Shown: piece after piece, positions 53,415 through 61,623 of the stretch
Numbering within the stretch: position 1 is the first letter of the stretch
Layout of the letters: the number at the start of each line of letters is the position of its first letter
From: Oscillospiraceae bacterium
GTDB taxonomy: Bacteria > Bacillota > Clostridia > Oscillospirales > Ruminococcaceae
NCBI GenBank assembly: GCA_009777725.1
Contig: WRLG01000018.1
Span: 1-64,000, forward strand
Length of the DNA: 64,000 nucleotides
Reading direction: 5' to 3'
The notes under the pieces: model-generated
What the model was told of the DNA's origin: nothing
Database searches by the model: none
Seen by the model: only the letters and a program-made list of their open reading frames with translations
Position numbers and translations under genes: made by a program

Positions 53415-53620
53415 ACTCCTTTCTTAATCATACATATTGTTTGAAAATCATATTCTTCAAGTTTAATAAAATAGTTATACTCAAAATTATTATAATCATT
53501 TTGAGCAAATACCTCTCTAGCTATACTCAAAAACTTTTCAGCTTCAAGAGCGGAAATGGCTTCTGGCACCATGCGATCCAAATTGCTTTGCAGTTTAGTT
53601 AAGTCCATAGTATTCGTCAT
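53411..53620 (-). CDS. 69-aa protein, possible N-terminal half of the JAB-like domain
   Basis: GGAGGGG precedes ATG 53620. The N-terminus is helical (LDRMVPEAISALEAEKFLSIAREVF), and the end (YNYFIKLEEYDFQTICMIKKG) looks like two strands that in a JAB fold would precede the HxH motif. It overlaps the next ORF in the sequence GTGTGA. It may be a separate partner or half of a frameshifted JAB gene. Confidence 0.6.
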   Translation of the reverse strand: MTNTMDLTKLQSNLDRMVPEAISALEAEKFLSIAREVFAQNDYNNFEYNYFIKLEEYDFQTICMIKKGV

Positions 53621-53667
53621 ACTTAACCCCTCCGTTATTTATTATTGACTTTAAATAGCAAAAAATA

Positions 53668-54006
53668 TCACAACCCCACCTTAACCTTCCTCCCCCTACT
53701 CTCCCTCAACCCCACTACCATATCAATATACTCCTGTATCTTCCTAACTCCCTCATCATCAAGCGTGTAGGGGACAAAAATTGAATTTACCCGATTATAG
53801 CTGCACTTTTGGTCGCACAGCCCCACAAGATAATCAAGCGATACGTCAAATATCTTAGCAATCTCTACCTTCATCGAGTCGTTAGGCTCGCGCTCGTTTC
53901 TTTCGTATTTCGCCACCGTATGTAATGATACATTTAATTTTTCAGCTAAATCCTCTTGGGTCATATCGTTGTCTTCACGTAGCCCCTTCAATCTCTGCCC
54001 TAACAT
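53668..54006 (-). CDS. XRE-family transcriptional regulator
   Basis: In 112 aa, a Cro/C1 helix-turn-helix fills residues 3-60 (LREDNDMTQEDLAEKLNVSLHTVAKYERNEREP), with a C-terminal linker of unknown role. It is the first gene upstream of the ATPase/asparaginase operon, 48 bp before the 69-aa ORF and in the same direction. The promoter at 54034 carries a palindrome, so autoregulation is likely. Confidence 0.88.
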   Translation of the reverse strand: MLGQRLKGLREDNDMTQEDLAEKLNVSLHTVAKYERNEREPNDSMKVEIAKIFDVSLDYLVGLCDQKCSYNRVNSIFVPYTLDDEGVRKIQEYIDMVVGLRESRGRKVKVGL

Positions 54007-54024
54007 AATCCGTCTCCTTTATAA

Positions 54025-54040
54025 GTATAATACATTATAC
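54025..54040 (-). promoter_or_regulatory. Extended -10 promoter with palindromic operator
   Basis: The minus strand reads TGGTATAAT with the -10 at 54034-54039; no good -35 is seen. GTATAAT-2-ATTATAC (54025-54040) is a palindrome covering the -10, a natural site for the XRE regulator. Confidence 0.6.
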
Positions 54041-54343
54041 CATAACCCTTGCGAAATTTGTCGTTTCCTACCCGAAATGTACAGCGATATTTTATTGAGC
54101 ACCCGTTACGTGTCGGTACTTTCTCTCAAAAAATAAAAATGAACATCGTACCTAAGCTCAATAGGCGCAACGCTCATTCAGATAATCCCTTTCAAGAAAA
54201 TTTACGTTTTGCACAAAACACGCTATAAAACTTTGAGCAAAATTACATGATAAACAAAAGCTATGGTATCTTGATTTATTATAACATACACCCGCGCATA
54301 GGTCAAGTCATTGTCAAAATCACGTAATTATTTTTATTTTCAG
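54041..54343. other. Gene-free gap with one long dyad
   Basis: No coding sequence was seen. ATTGAGC (54094-54100) with GCTCAAT (54156-54162) encloses GGTAC (54115-54119) and GTACC (54148-54152), a possible RNA hairpin. The remainder is AT-rich without recognised features. Confidence 0.4.
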
Positions 54344-54372
54344 TTGACAATTACAATTTTTTAGTGTATAAT
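54344..54372 (+). promoter_or_regulatory. Promoter of the RNase J gene
   Basis: TTGACA (54344-54349) and TATAAT (54367-54372) have a 17-bp spacer. Confidence 0.8.
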
Positions 54373-54411
54373 AAAAATAATTATTATGTTCGGACTATAT
54401 TGAGAATTGAA

Positions 54412-54469
54412 AAACCGTTAACTAAGGCGGTTTGTTTGCGTTTGGTAATATAACAAATCCAAGGCGCAA
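54412..54469 (+). promoter_or_regulatory. Two-hairpin 5' leader of the RNase J gene
   Basis: AAACCG/CGGTTT (54412-54433), then TTGCG-TTGG/CCAA-CGCAA (54436-54469), end just before the AAAGGAAAGG ribosome site. This could set mRNA stability; no known class was recognised. Confidence 0.4.
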
Positions 54470-54490
54470 AGGAAAGGATGGTCATAAGAA

Positions 54491-56428
54491 GTGACTAAAA
54501 ACGAAAATCCTCAGGGCTTCAATAAGCAGCAGCCCAAAAGAACGGAATCGCTCAAAAGCAGAGCCTTTTTTACCAAAAAAAATCCCTCTAAAAAATCCAA
54601 TTTATCAAAAAATCATCCCGAAAACAGCACTCATTCAACGATGGCAACGACAGCGACGACAGCAACGACAGCGGCGGCGTCAGCGGCTTTACCCGAGCCC
54701 CTGCCCGCAGTGCAAGCCCAAGCCGCGGTAAGCGAGGGCTACCAAACTAATCATCGTTCCTCAAAAAAAACACCGCTGAAAATTATACCCTTGGGCGGGC
54801 TTAACGAAATCGGCAAAAATCTTACGGTATTTGAGTGCGCGAATGACATGTTTATCGTAGACTGCGGGCTTGCCTTTCCCGACAGCGAAATGCTGGGGGT
54901 AGACATTGTAATCCCCGACTTCACCTACCTTGAACAAAATGCCGACAAATTGCGCGGAATCGTTATCACCCACGGGCATGAGGACCACATCGGCGCGCTT
55001 TCTTACCTCTTAAAAAAGGTGAAAGCCCCCGTCTATGCGACAAGGCTTACCATCGGTCTTATAGAAGGCAAGCTGAGCGAATTCAACCTCTTGAAATCCG
55101 CGGAGCTTAATGTCGTAAAACCGCGCCAAACCGTTAAAATGGGCTGTATGGCGGTCGAGTTTATACGGGTAAACCACTCAATTCCCGACGCCGTTGCGGT
55201 AGCGGTTCATACCCCCGCCGGAATCGTCATTCATACGGGTGACTTCAAGGTGGATTATACCCCCATAGAAAGCGGCGTGATTGACCTTGCCCGCTTCGGT
55301 GAACTGGGCAACAGAGGCGTTTTAGCCTTGATGTCCGATTCTACCAACGCCGAAAAGCGCGGTCATACCGCCTCCGAGAGGACGGTCGGATACGCGTTTG
55401 AGCGGCTGTTTGACCACCATGCCGAGGGCAAGCGCATCATAATCGCAACCTTTTCCTCCAATATACACCGGGTTCAGCAAATCGTAAACAGTGCGGTGCG
55501 CTGTAAAAGAAAAGTGGCGGTATTCGGCAGGAGCATGTTAAACGTCATAAAAACGGCAATGGAGCTTGGCTACTTAAAAGTCCCGAACGGGATTATCATA
55601 GGCATTGACGATATGAACCGCTACCCGCCCGAAAAAATCGTGCTGATTACAACGGGAAGCCAAGGCGAGCCTATGTCCGCTCTGACAAGAATGGCTATGA
55701 GCGAGCATAAGGACGTTTCCATATCGGCGCACGACCTTATCATCATCAGCGCAACGCCCATTCCGGGCAATGAAAAGCATGTAACCAAGGTAGTGAACGA
55801 GCTTATGCGCTCGGGTGCGGAGGTTATATTTGAATCAATGTACGATGTCCATGTTTCGGGTCACGCCTGTCAGGAAGAATTAAAGCTGATGATGTCGCTT
55901 GTAAAGCCCAAATTTTTCATACCGATTCACGGCGAATATAAACACCTCAAAAAACACGCCTCATTAGCATATGAACTGGGAATTGAAAAAAGCAATGTGA
56001 TTATACCGGGCGCAGGCAACGTAATTGAATCGGACGGCATCGATATGAAGGTTACGGCTCAAGTTACGGCGGGCAGGGTTTTTGTGGACGGCTTGGGCGT
56101 AGGAGACGTAGGCTCTATAGTTCTGCGCGACCGCAAGCACTTGGGCTTAGACGGCATCATCATCGTAGTCGCCACAATAGATACCTCAAACGGCTCGGTG
56201 CTGTCGGGACCGGACATTGTATCGCGCGGCTTTGTATATGTCCGCGAATCGGAGGAGCTTATGGATGCGGCGCGGGTATTACTGTCCGACGCGCTTCATA
56301 AAAGCCTTGAAAGCAATATCCGCGACTGGAACGCCATAAAAGCAAAGATGAAAGACGCACTGAGCGAGTATATCTACGTTAAAACCAAACGCCGCCCCAT
56401 GATACTGCCGATTATCATGGAGCTCTAG
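54491..56428 (+). CDS. rnj: Ribonuclease J
   Basis: RNase J combines 5'-3' exoribonuclease and endonuclease activity in RNA maturation and decay. The metallo-beta-lactamase core has HGHEDHIG, TGDFKVD and the beta-CASP SGHACQEELKLM segment. At 645 aa it is about 90 residues longer than usual: the N-terminus is a basic, then Ala/Thr-rich low-complexity stretch (TMATTATTATTAAA) before the core starts at KIIPLGGLNEIGKN. GTG 54491 follows AAAGGAAAGG by 15 bp. The extension may bind RNA or the degradosome. Confidence 0.94.
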   Translation: MTKNENPQGFNKQQPKRTESLKSRAFFTKKNPSKKSNLSKNHPENSTHSTMATTATTATTAAASAALPEPLPAVQAQAAVSEGYQTNHRSSKKTPLKIIPLGGLNEIGKNLTVFECANDMFIVDCGLAFPDSEMLGVDIVIPDFTYLEQNADKLRGIVITHGHEDHIGALSYLLKKVKAPVYATRLTIGLIEGKLSEFNLLKSAELNVVKPRQTVKMGCMAVEFIRVNHSIPDAVAVAVHTPAGIVIHTGDFKVDYTPIESGVIDLARFGELGNRGVLALMSDSTNAEKRGHTASERTVGYAFERLFDHHAEGKRIIIATFSSNIHRVQQIVNSAVRCKRKVAVFGRSMLNVIKTAMELGYLKVPNGIIIGIDDMNRYPPEKIVLITTGSQGEPMSALTRMAMSEHKDVSISAHDLIIISATPIPGNEKHVTKVVNELMRSGAEVIFESMYDVHVSGHACQEELKLMMSLVKPKFFIPIHGEYKHLKKHASLAYELGIEKSNVIIPGAGNVIESDGIDMKVTAQVTAGRVFVDGLGVGDVGSIVLRDRKHLGLDGIIIVVATIDTSNGSVLSGPDIVSRGFVYVRESEELMDAARVLLSDALHKSLESNIRDWNAIKAKMKDALSEYIYVKTKRRPMILPIIMEL

Positions 56429-56445
56429 CTCTAAGCCCTGTTCAA

Positions 56446-56472
56446 CTTCAATTATCAATTGTCAATTGATTT
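56446..56472. repeat. CAATTGTCAATT-type intergenic repeat
   Basis: Short array of TCAATTATCAATTGTCAATTG between the RNase J and Uma2 genes, of the same family as those at 59107 and 62415. Confidence 0.55.
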
Positions 56473-56493
56473 AAATGAGGAGTGAATCATTTT

Positions 56494-57105
56494 ATGAGCC
56501 CCCTGCGTAAAGAAGAGCCGCGTTATACCTATAAGGATTATATAACATGGGATGAAAACTTCAAATGCGAGCTGATAGACGGGATTCCCTACGTTGACGG
56601 AAAGCCCTACGATGAGATACCTCCCAAAGCGGTTATGCTTGCACCCGCTCCGGCTTGGCAGCATCAGATGGTTTCGGGGGAATTATTCTTTAGAATCAGA
56701 GCATTTCTTGAAGGCAAGCCGTGTAAGGTTTTTTCATCTCCGTTTGACGTAAGGCTGAATACGGATGAGGGCGATGATACGGTAGTACAGCCGGATATAG
56801 TGGTAATCTGTGACAGTAATAAGCTGAGCGGCACAGGCTGTATAGGCGCGCCCGACATGGTCATTGAAGTATCGTCTCCGTCAACTACAAGACGGGATAA
56901 GCTTGATAAATTTAAAATGTACCAAAAAGCAGGTGTGCGCGAATACTGGATTGTAGAACCCGATACCAAGCTGACGGACGTTGTTATCTTTAAAAAAGAG
57001 GGTTATGATATGACAAGATATTCCGATAAAGACATCATTCCCTCTTATGTCCTTACAGGCTGTGAAATCAATATGAATGATATTTTTTATGACCGGGAGT
57101 TCTGA
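56494..57105 (+). CDS. Uma2/DUF820-family putative endonuclease
   Basis: In 203 aa, the PD-(D/E)XK-like Uma2 core is seen: CELIDGIPYV, VVQPDIVVICD, APDMVIEVSSPSTTRRDKLDKFKMYQKAGVREYWIVEP. ATG 56494 is preferred because AATGAGGAG is well spaced; GTG 56482 overlaps that site. Role unknown, often linked to mobile DNA. It lies between RNase J and gdpP, 2 bp from the latter. Confidence 0.87.
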   Translation: MSPLRKEEPRYTYKDYITWDENFKCELIDGIPYVDGKPYDEIPPKAVMLAPAPAWQHQMVSGELFFRIRAFLEGKPCKVFSSPFDVRLNTDEGDDTVVQPDIVVICDSNKLSGTGCIGAPDMVIEVSSPSTTRRDKLDKFKMYQKAGVREYWIVEPDTKLTDVVIFKKEGYDMTRYSDKDIIPSYVLTGCEINMNDIFYDREF

Positions 57106-57107
57106 AA

Positions 57108-59105
57108 ATGACTGGTAAAAGATGGACGGTATTTCTTATAATATCGATGGTTTTGGTAAGCGTGTCTCTGATTTGCGCGTTCGCGCTTTACGGGGTTGTT
57201 TCTGAGCTTAGTTTCTGGATTCTTCTGGGGCTGATTTCTTTGTCCGCGATTGCGTTTTTACTATCATTCAAAGCCGTGTGCAGAAGTATGCGGCGTTTTG
57301 TAACGGAAACGGAATCACACCTTGACCTTACCGAGCGTGACGCGCTCTACCGCTTCCCCGCCCCCGCCGCGATTGTAGACGATGAGGGTATCATCATCTG
57401 GTATAACATGGCGTTTACAGAGCAAATCTACGGTCCCGATGCCTTTGGGGTTCACGTCAGCAAGGTCGCCGATATTAATCTGGAAGCTGTTATGGATAAT
57501 GTGGACACAGCGGTTGAGCTCCGCTCCGATAAATTTAAGGTTACGGCGGTCGCCTCCGAAAAGCTGGACCTCAATTCCGGCGAGGTCGTATCGACAATCG
57601 TCCTGCTTTATTTTGAAGATATGAGCGATTATATCGCGCTTGAAACGGAATATTTAAACTCCAAGCCATCCGTAATGCTTATATCGGTAGATAATTATGA
57701 GGACATACTTGCAAACGAAAAGGAATACGAAAAAGCACGTATTATGATACGGGTTGAAAGGCTTCTTGAAGCATATTTTGAGGAGCATAAGGGTGTTTTG
57801 AAAAAAACCTCCAGTGACAGATTTTTTGTTATTTTAGAAGAACGCCGCCTGAGAGAAATCATTGAAGCCCGCTTTAAAATCCTTGATTCGGTAAGGGCAA
57901 TCCCCGTTTCGGAGCAATCGCTTGTAACACTTTCCATAGGCGTAGGCATGAGCTCGTCTAACCTTTCCGAAAGCGAAAAACTTGCGCGTCAAGCATTAGA
58001 GATGGCGCACGGCAGAGGAGGCGACCAAGCGGCGGTTAAATCAGATTCCGACTTTGAATTTTTCGGCGGAGTATCCAAAGGAATCGAGAAGAATACCAAG
58101 GTTAAAATCCGAATTGTGGCAAATGCGTTATCCGAATTTATCAATACAAGCTCTGAAATATATCTGATGGGTCACGCACACAGCGATATGGACTGCATCG
58201 GCGCAGGCGCGGGTCTTTGCGGAGCGATTCGCATACTGAAGCCGGACATGTATGTCCGAATGGTGACGAATGTGAACAATACGCTGGCAAGCGCGATTAT
58301 ACACCGCCTTGAAGATAATCTGACAGGTGAGGACGATATATTCGTCACGATGGACGAAGCTTTGAAACGAATCGACGATGAAGCCCTCCTAATCGTAGTC
58401 GACACCCACGGTAAGGACACAGTTGAATATCCCGAGCTTTTGGAGCGAATCAAAAAAGTGGCGGTAATAGACCATCACCGCCAATCCGTCAACCATATAG
58501 AAAAAGCCGTTATTTTTCATAACGAGCCTTACGCCTCATCCACCTGCGAAATCGTAGCTGAAATCATCCAATATTGGAGCGGCATAGAAAAACTGCAAAG
58601 CTATTACGCCGATGCCATGCTGGCAGGAATCATGCTTGATACTAAAAACTTTATCATGAGGACCGGCGTGAGAACTTTCCAAGCCGCCGCCTTTCTCCGC
58701 AAACTCGGCGCGGACATGCTGGCGGTAAAGGGTCTTTTCGCAAACTCCGTGGGGTGTATACAAAAACGCTCCAAGCTGATTTGTTCAGCCGAAATCTACG
58801 AGCGTTGCGCCATATCGGTTGATGATGAGCCGGATGCGGATACCCGCATAGCCTCCGCCCAAGCGGCGGACGAGCTTCTTGAAATCGAAAACGTAGATGC
58901 CAGCTTTGTCATCTTCCGCACCTCTAAGGGAGTTAATATATCGGCGCGTTCATTGGGGCGGATGAATGTCCATGTAATTATGGAAAAATTAGGCGGCGGC
59001 GGACACCAAACAATGGCTGCCGCCCAATTCCCCGGAGCCGCGCTTTTTGAGGCGAAAGCAAAACTAATCAGCGCGATTGACGAGCATATAGCAAACATCT
59101 CTTAA
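57108..59105 (+). CDS. gdpP: Cyclic-di-AMP phosphodiesterase
   Basis: GdpP hydrolyses c-di-AMP and so tunes osmotic and wall homeostasis. The 665-aa membrane protein has two N-terminal helices (about 8-55), a PAS-like domain (75-160), a degenerate GGDEF (SSDRFFVILEE; about 175-305), and a DHH/DHHA1 phosphodiesterase with HAHSDMDCIGA, DTHGKD, IDHHRQS and GGGGHQTMAA. All DHH motifs are intact. It starts 2 bp after the Uma2 gene. Confidence 0.95.
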   Translation: MTGKRWTVFLIISMVLVSVSLICAFALYGVVSELSFWILLGLISLSAIAFLLSFKAVCRSMRRFVTETESHLDLTERDALYRFPAPAAIVDDEGIIIWYNMAFTEQIYGPDAFGVHVSKVADINLEAVMDNVDTAVELRSDKFKVTAVASEKLDLNSGEVVSTIVLLYFEDMSDYIALETEYLNSKPSVMLISVDNYEDILANEKEYEKARIMIRVERLLEAYFEEHKGVLKKTSSDRFFVILEERRLREIIEARFKILDSVRAIPVSEQSLVTLSIGVGMSSSNLSESEKLARQALEMAHGRGGDQAAVKSDSDFEFFGGVSKGIEKNTKVKIRIVANALSEFINTSSEIYLMGHAHSDMDCIGAGAGLCGAIRILKPDMYVRMVTNVNNTLASAIIHRLEDNLTGEDDIFVTMDEALKRIDDEALLIVVDTHGKDTVEYPELLERIKKVAVIDHHRQSVNHIEKAVIFHNEPYASSTCEIVAEIIQYWSGIEKLQSYYADAMLAGIMLDTKNFIMRTGVRTFQAAAFLRKLGADMLAVKGLFANSVGCIQKRSKLICSAEIYERCAISVDDEPDADTRIASAQAADELLEIENVDASFVIFRTSKGVNISARSLGRMNVHVIMEKLGGGGHQTMAAAQFPGAALFEAKAKLISAIDEHIANIS

Positions 59106-59106
59106 A

Positions 59107-59192
59107 ATAATTGACAATGTACAATTGTCAATTATTTCAAAAAAGGATACTTAATCCCTAATTGTCAATTTTCAATTATCAATTGTCAATTG
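59107..59192. repeat. CAATTGTCAATT-type repeats between convergent genes
   Basis: A palindrome TAATTGACAAT...ATTGTCAATTA (59109-59135) and an array of TCAATTNTCAATT units (59158-59192) fill the gap between gdpP and the amidase gene. The first could terminate transcription weakly. Confidence 0.6.
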
Positions 59193-59195
59193 AAA

Positions 59196-59957
59196 CTAAA
59201 ATTCCTTAATAAAGCTGTCGGTATAATCCTTTTTTACGGAATCAAGGAAATTCAAAGCGTTTCTCTTGATGCCGAACGCGCCTACCTGTACGTAAAGCAT
59301 ATTATTATACGGCTTGATAAAAGCATCGCCGTATTTTTTCTTAACTTCAAGGAGAAAGCTTTCGGCATTGCCGCGAACGCTGAAAGCCCCGACCTGCACA
59401 TAATAAAGCCTTTGCGTGTTGACCGTATCAAATTCATTTTGCAGAACACTTGCCTCCCCTCCCCTAAGCTTTGCAAGCTCCGCCGCTACCATGCCCTTAA
59501 AGCGCGAATACGCCGCCGAAGAGGTAACATAATATAAGGGGCACTGCTTCCCCGTAACATCGTAATGCCGTATAATGTCGTTTACCGTGAGTCCGAATCT
59601 GTCCAATAAGTAAGCAGTAAGCCACGCAAGCGATTTCTCCGTGGCATCGTTAAACTTTCCCGTAGTATCGGGGTGACAGGTTTCTATGCTGATTGAATAT
59701 CCGTTTGCTTGATTTGTGCAGTATGACCATTCGTTGAGCGGTATGCACTGGATAATCTCGCCCTCCAAGCCGACTATAAAATGGCTTGAAACATATCGGT
59801 CTTTCCTATCCTTTAAGCTCTCAAAATAATTTCGGTTATTCAAAGCCGTGCTTTTCGGGTTGCCTACGTAATGCACGGCTATTTTTGTTACCTTTTGGAG
59901 CTTAATACCCGGTCTGCTGAATGGGTTTGCCGTTAAAAACATTTCCTGAATTTTCAT
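59196..59957 (-). CDS. N-acetylmuramoyl-L-alanine amidase with two SPOR-like repeats (phage endolysin)
   Basis: This 253-aa protein has an Amidase_2 domain (about 20-165): IAVHYVG, SHFIVGLEGEIIQCIP, SIETCHPD and HYDVTGKQCP supply the zinc and catalytic residues. Two repeats of LYYVQVGAF...NAESFL / LYVQVGAF...NALNFL (about 185-250) are SPOR-like peptidoglycan-binding units. GGAAGGAAA precedes ATG 59957. It follows the holin gene, which fits a phage lysis cassette. Confidence 0.87.
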   Translation of the reverse strand: MKIQEMFLTANPFSRPGIKLQKVTKIAVHYVGNPKSTALNNRNYFESLKDRKDRYVSSHFIVGLEGEIIQCIPLNEWSYCTNQANGYSISIETCHPDTTGKFNDATEKSLAWLTAYLLDRFGLTVNDIIRHYDVTGKQCPLYYVTSSAAYSRFKGMVAAELAKLRGGEASVLQNEFDTVNTQRLYYVQVGAFSVRGNAESFLLEVKKKYGDAFIKPYNNMLYVQVGAFGIKRNALNFLDSVKKDYTDSFIKEF

Positions 59958-59979
59958 TGTGATTTCCTTCCCTTGCATG

Positions 59980-60027
59980 TATAGCCGTTCAACCTAAAAA
60001 CAATTGATTTAAGGTTGAACGGCTATA
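59980..60027. repeat. 16-bp perfect inverted repeat in the lysis cassette
   Basis: TATAGCCGTTCAACCT (59980-59995) and its exact inverse (60012-60027) lie between holin and amidase genes. It is T-rich after the plus-strand side; on the minus strand it may attenuate amidase expression or mark a small insertion. Confidence 0.6.
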
Positions 60028-60064
60028 TTTTAGCAAATTAAAAATATTTTAAATAAGCAGTTGC

Positions 60065-60511
60065 TTATTTGGTTTTTATATCAGCCTGCTTTTCGGCTTG
60101 AGATTTGATGCTTAGTGCCATTTTCATAAGAAACGGCGGCAACGGAGTACCGATGTCGTTTATATTTTCCAAAATGGAAATGAATTCATTTGCAATCAGC
60201 CAAAGAGCGGCAACGGACGCAATAACAAAATGCGTTTCAACGTCAAGAACAATAAGAACCGTTGCGTGAGCGAGCAGGCTGTCCATCAGCATACCTACGG
60301 CAACTAAAAGCCACATGCAAATTTTCTTCACAATCCCCCGAAGCCCCGCGCTTGAATTAACTTCATTGCCGCGATATTTTGCCGCGGCAATCCCCGTTGC
60401 ATAATCGATAATATTGCTGATGACGAGGATTGCCATCGGCACGGCAAGAATCCCAAGCCACCCCGACAAGGCAGCCCCCGCCGCTATAAACCAAGCTTTC
60501 ATTTTAGCCAC
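60065..60511 (-). CDS. Phage holin (superfamily IV, toxin-secretion/lysis type)
   Basis: The 148-aa protein has about three membrane segments (9-32, 58-82, 87-112) and the family pattern VISNIIDYATGIAAAKYRG...SSAGLRGIVKKICMWLLV. Family knowledge: such holins permeabilise the membrane for endolysin release. The amidase gene follows in transcription direction. Confidence 0.85.
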   Translation of the reverse strand: MAKMKAWFIAAGAALSGWLGILAVPMAILVISNIIDYATGIAAAKYRGNEVNSSAGLRGIVKKICMWLLVAVGMLMDSLLAHATVLIVLDVETHFVIASVAALWLIANEFISILENINDIGTPLPPFLMKMALSIKSQAEKQADIKTK

Positions 60512-60557
60512 AAAATCACCATCCTACTGTTGTTTTACAGGCGGCAGGTTGCCGCCA

Positions 60558-60824
60558 TTACGGAATCATATCCGCTTCGCTGTCTGAATCATTGTCTGTC
60601 TCGGGCGGCGAAGGCGGCTCGCTAAAAGCTCCCGTGCTAGGGTCATAAACCCAACCAATCGGAGCTTCAAGCTCCGCCTCTTCCTCCGTCTGAGCATTCA
60701 GCCGAACAAGCCGCGCAACATAATCCGGCGCGTATCTTTCGTCTAACGCCAACCCTCTCTCGTCAACTTCCTTTTCATAACCCCCGACTAAATTCTCAAA
60801 GGTTACATAGGCAAACATAACCAT
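60558..60824 (-). CDS. Small phage tail-module protein
   Basis: 88 aa with DERYAPDYVARLV and a Trp/Tyr motif IGWVYDPSTGAFSEPP, then an acidic tail. Similar small genes lie between tail fibre and holin genes in clostridial phages; function unknown. AAAGGAGG precedes ATG 60824. Confidence 0.6.
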   Translation of the reverse strand: MVMFAYVTFENLVGGYEKEVDERGLALDERYAPDYVARLVRLNAQTEEEAELEAPIGWVYDPSTGAFSEPPSPPETDNDSDSEADMIP

Positions 60825-60837
60825 AAAAAAACCTCCT

Positions 60838-60882
60838 TTTAATTGTTAATTGTTAACTGTTAATTGTTAATTATTAACAGCC
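60838..60882. repeat. TTAATTGTTAAC-type intergenic repeat array
   Basis: Four copies of TTAATTGTTAA(C/T) separate two phage tail genes, in the same family as 20037-20090. Confidence 0.6.
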
Positions 60883-61623
60883 TTACCCTTCCACTATTAT
60901 GATTCCGGCAGTGCCGTTTCCACGGCTGTTGTCAGTTCCGCCTGTTCGGTTCGCGCCGTTACCGCCCGCTCCGTAAACGGTAATGCCCTGCCCGATTACT
61001 TTAAAGCCGCCGCCGCCCGGACCGCCGGCACCGATGCCGGTTTGTGTTGAGTTGGCACTGTTGCCGGTTCCCCCGTCTCCGCCGCGCGAGGTTTGAGCAC
61101 TTACCTCCGTCATGTTCGTGGCACTCTGCGTTCTCATCTTAAAGCCGACCGGGATAAAATACGGTAAAATTTCCTTTTCAAAGTTCTCCTCAATGCTCTT
61201 TGATTGAGCTGCGCCGACACCGAAGGTATCTTGAACGGTCGGTCTGAGTACGGATACGGAGTGCGCCGAGCGTCCGCCCTGCCCTACTGCTGAGGCGGTT
61301 GCATTTGTTCCTCCCTCGCCGCCCGCTACAGTCAGATATGTACCGAAGCTGACATTGTTTCCGCTTCCCGCCGCAGTCGTGGTTGTTGTAATGGTGGTGC
61401 TTACATTTGTGTTCGCAAGCAAATACACCCATGAGATTGCAATCGAACCCGAAGCACCGCCGCCTCCGGCGTACTGAGAAGAACCCGAAGCACCCGCTCC
61501 GTTCCCGCCGTTACCCCCGCCGCTCAAAGCAATTACCTTATACCACCCGTCATTAGGCGCGGTAAATGTCCCGCTTGATGTAAATACTCTCCTTAAAGAC
61601 CTGCTTGTTGTTGGTGTCATCAT
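60883..61623 (-). CDS. Glycine-rich phage tail/receptor-binding-like protein
   Basis: 246 aa from ATG 61623, which overlaps the previous stop as TAATG. A leading strand (FTSSGTFTAPNDGWYKVIALSGGGNGGNG) and Gly-rich loops (AGGGGASGS, AGGPGGGG, GAGGNG) match the glycine-rich domain of tail-tip proteins. A non-Gly insert (about 120-165) may bind a ligand. Confidence 0.72.
   Translation of the reverse strand: MMTPTTSRSLRRVFTSSGTFTAPNDGWYKVIALSGGGNGGNGAGASGSSQYAGGGGASGSIAISWVYLLANTNVSTTITTTTTAAGSGNNVSFGTYLTVAGGEGGTNATASAVGQGGRSAHSVSVLRPTVQDTFGVGAAQSKSIEENFEKEILPYFIPVGFKMRTQSATNMTEVSAQTSRGGDGGTGNSANSTQTGIGAGGPGGGGFKVIGQGITVYGAGGNGANRTGGTDNSRGNGTAGIIIVEG

Noticed and set aside
59980..60027. Phage attachment site
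   Set aside because: It is an inverted repeat within the lysis cassette, not a direct repeat at an element boundary.
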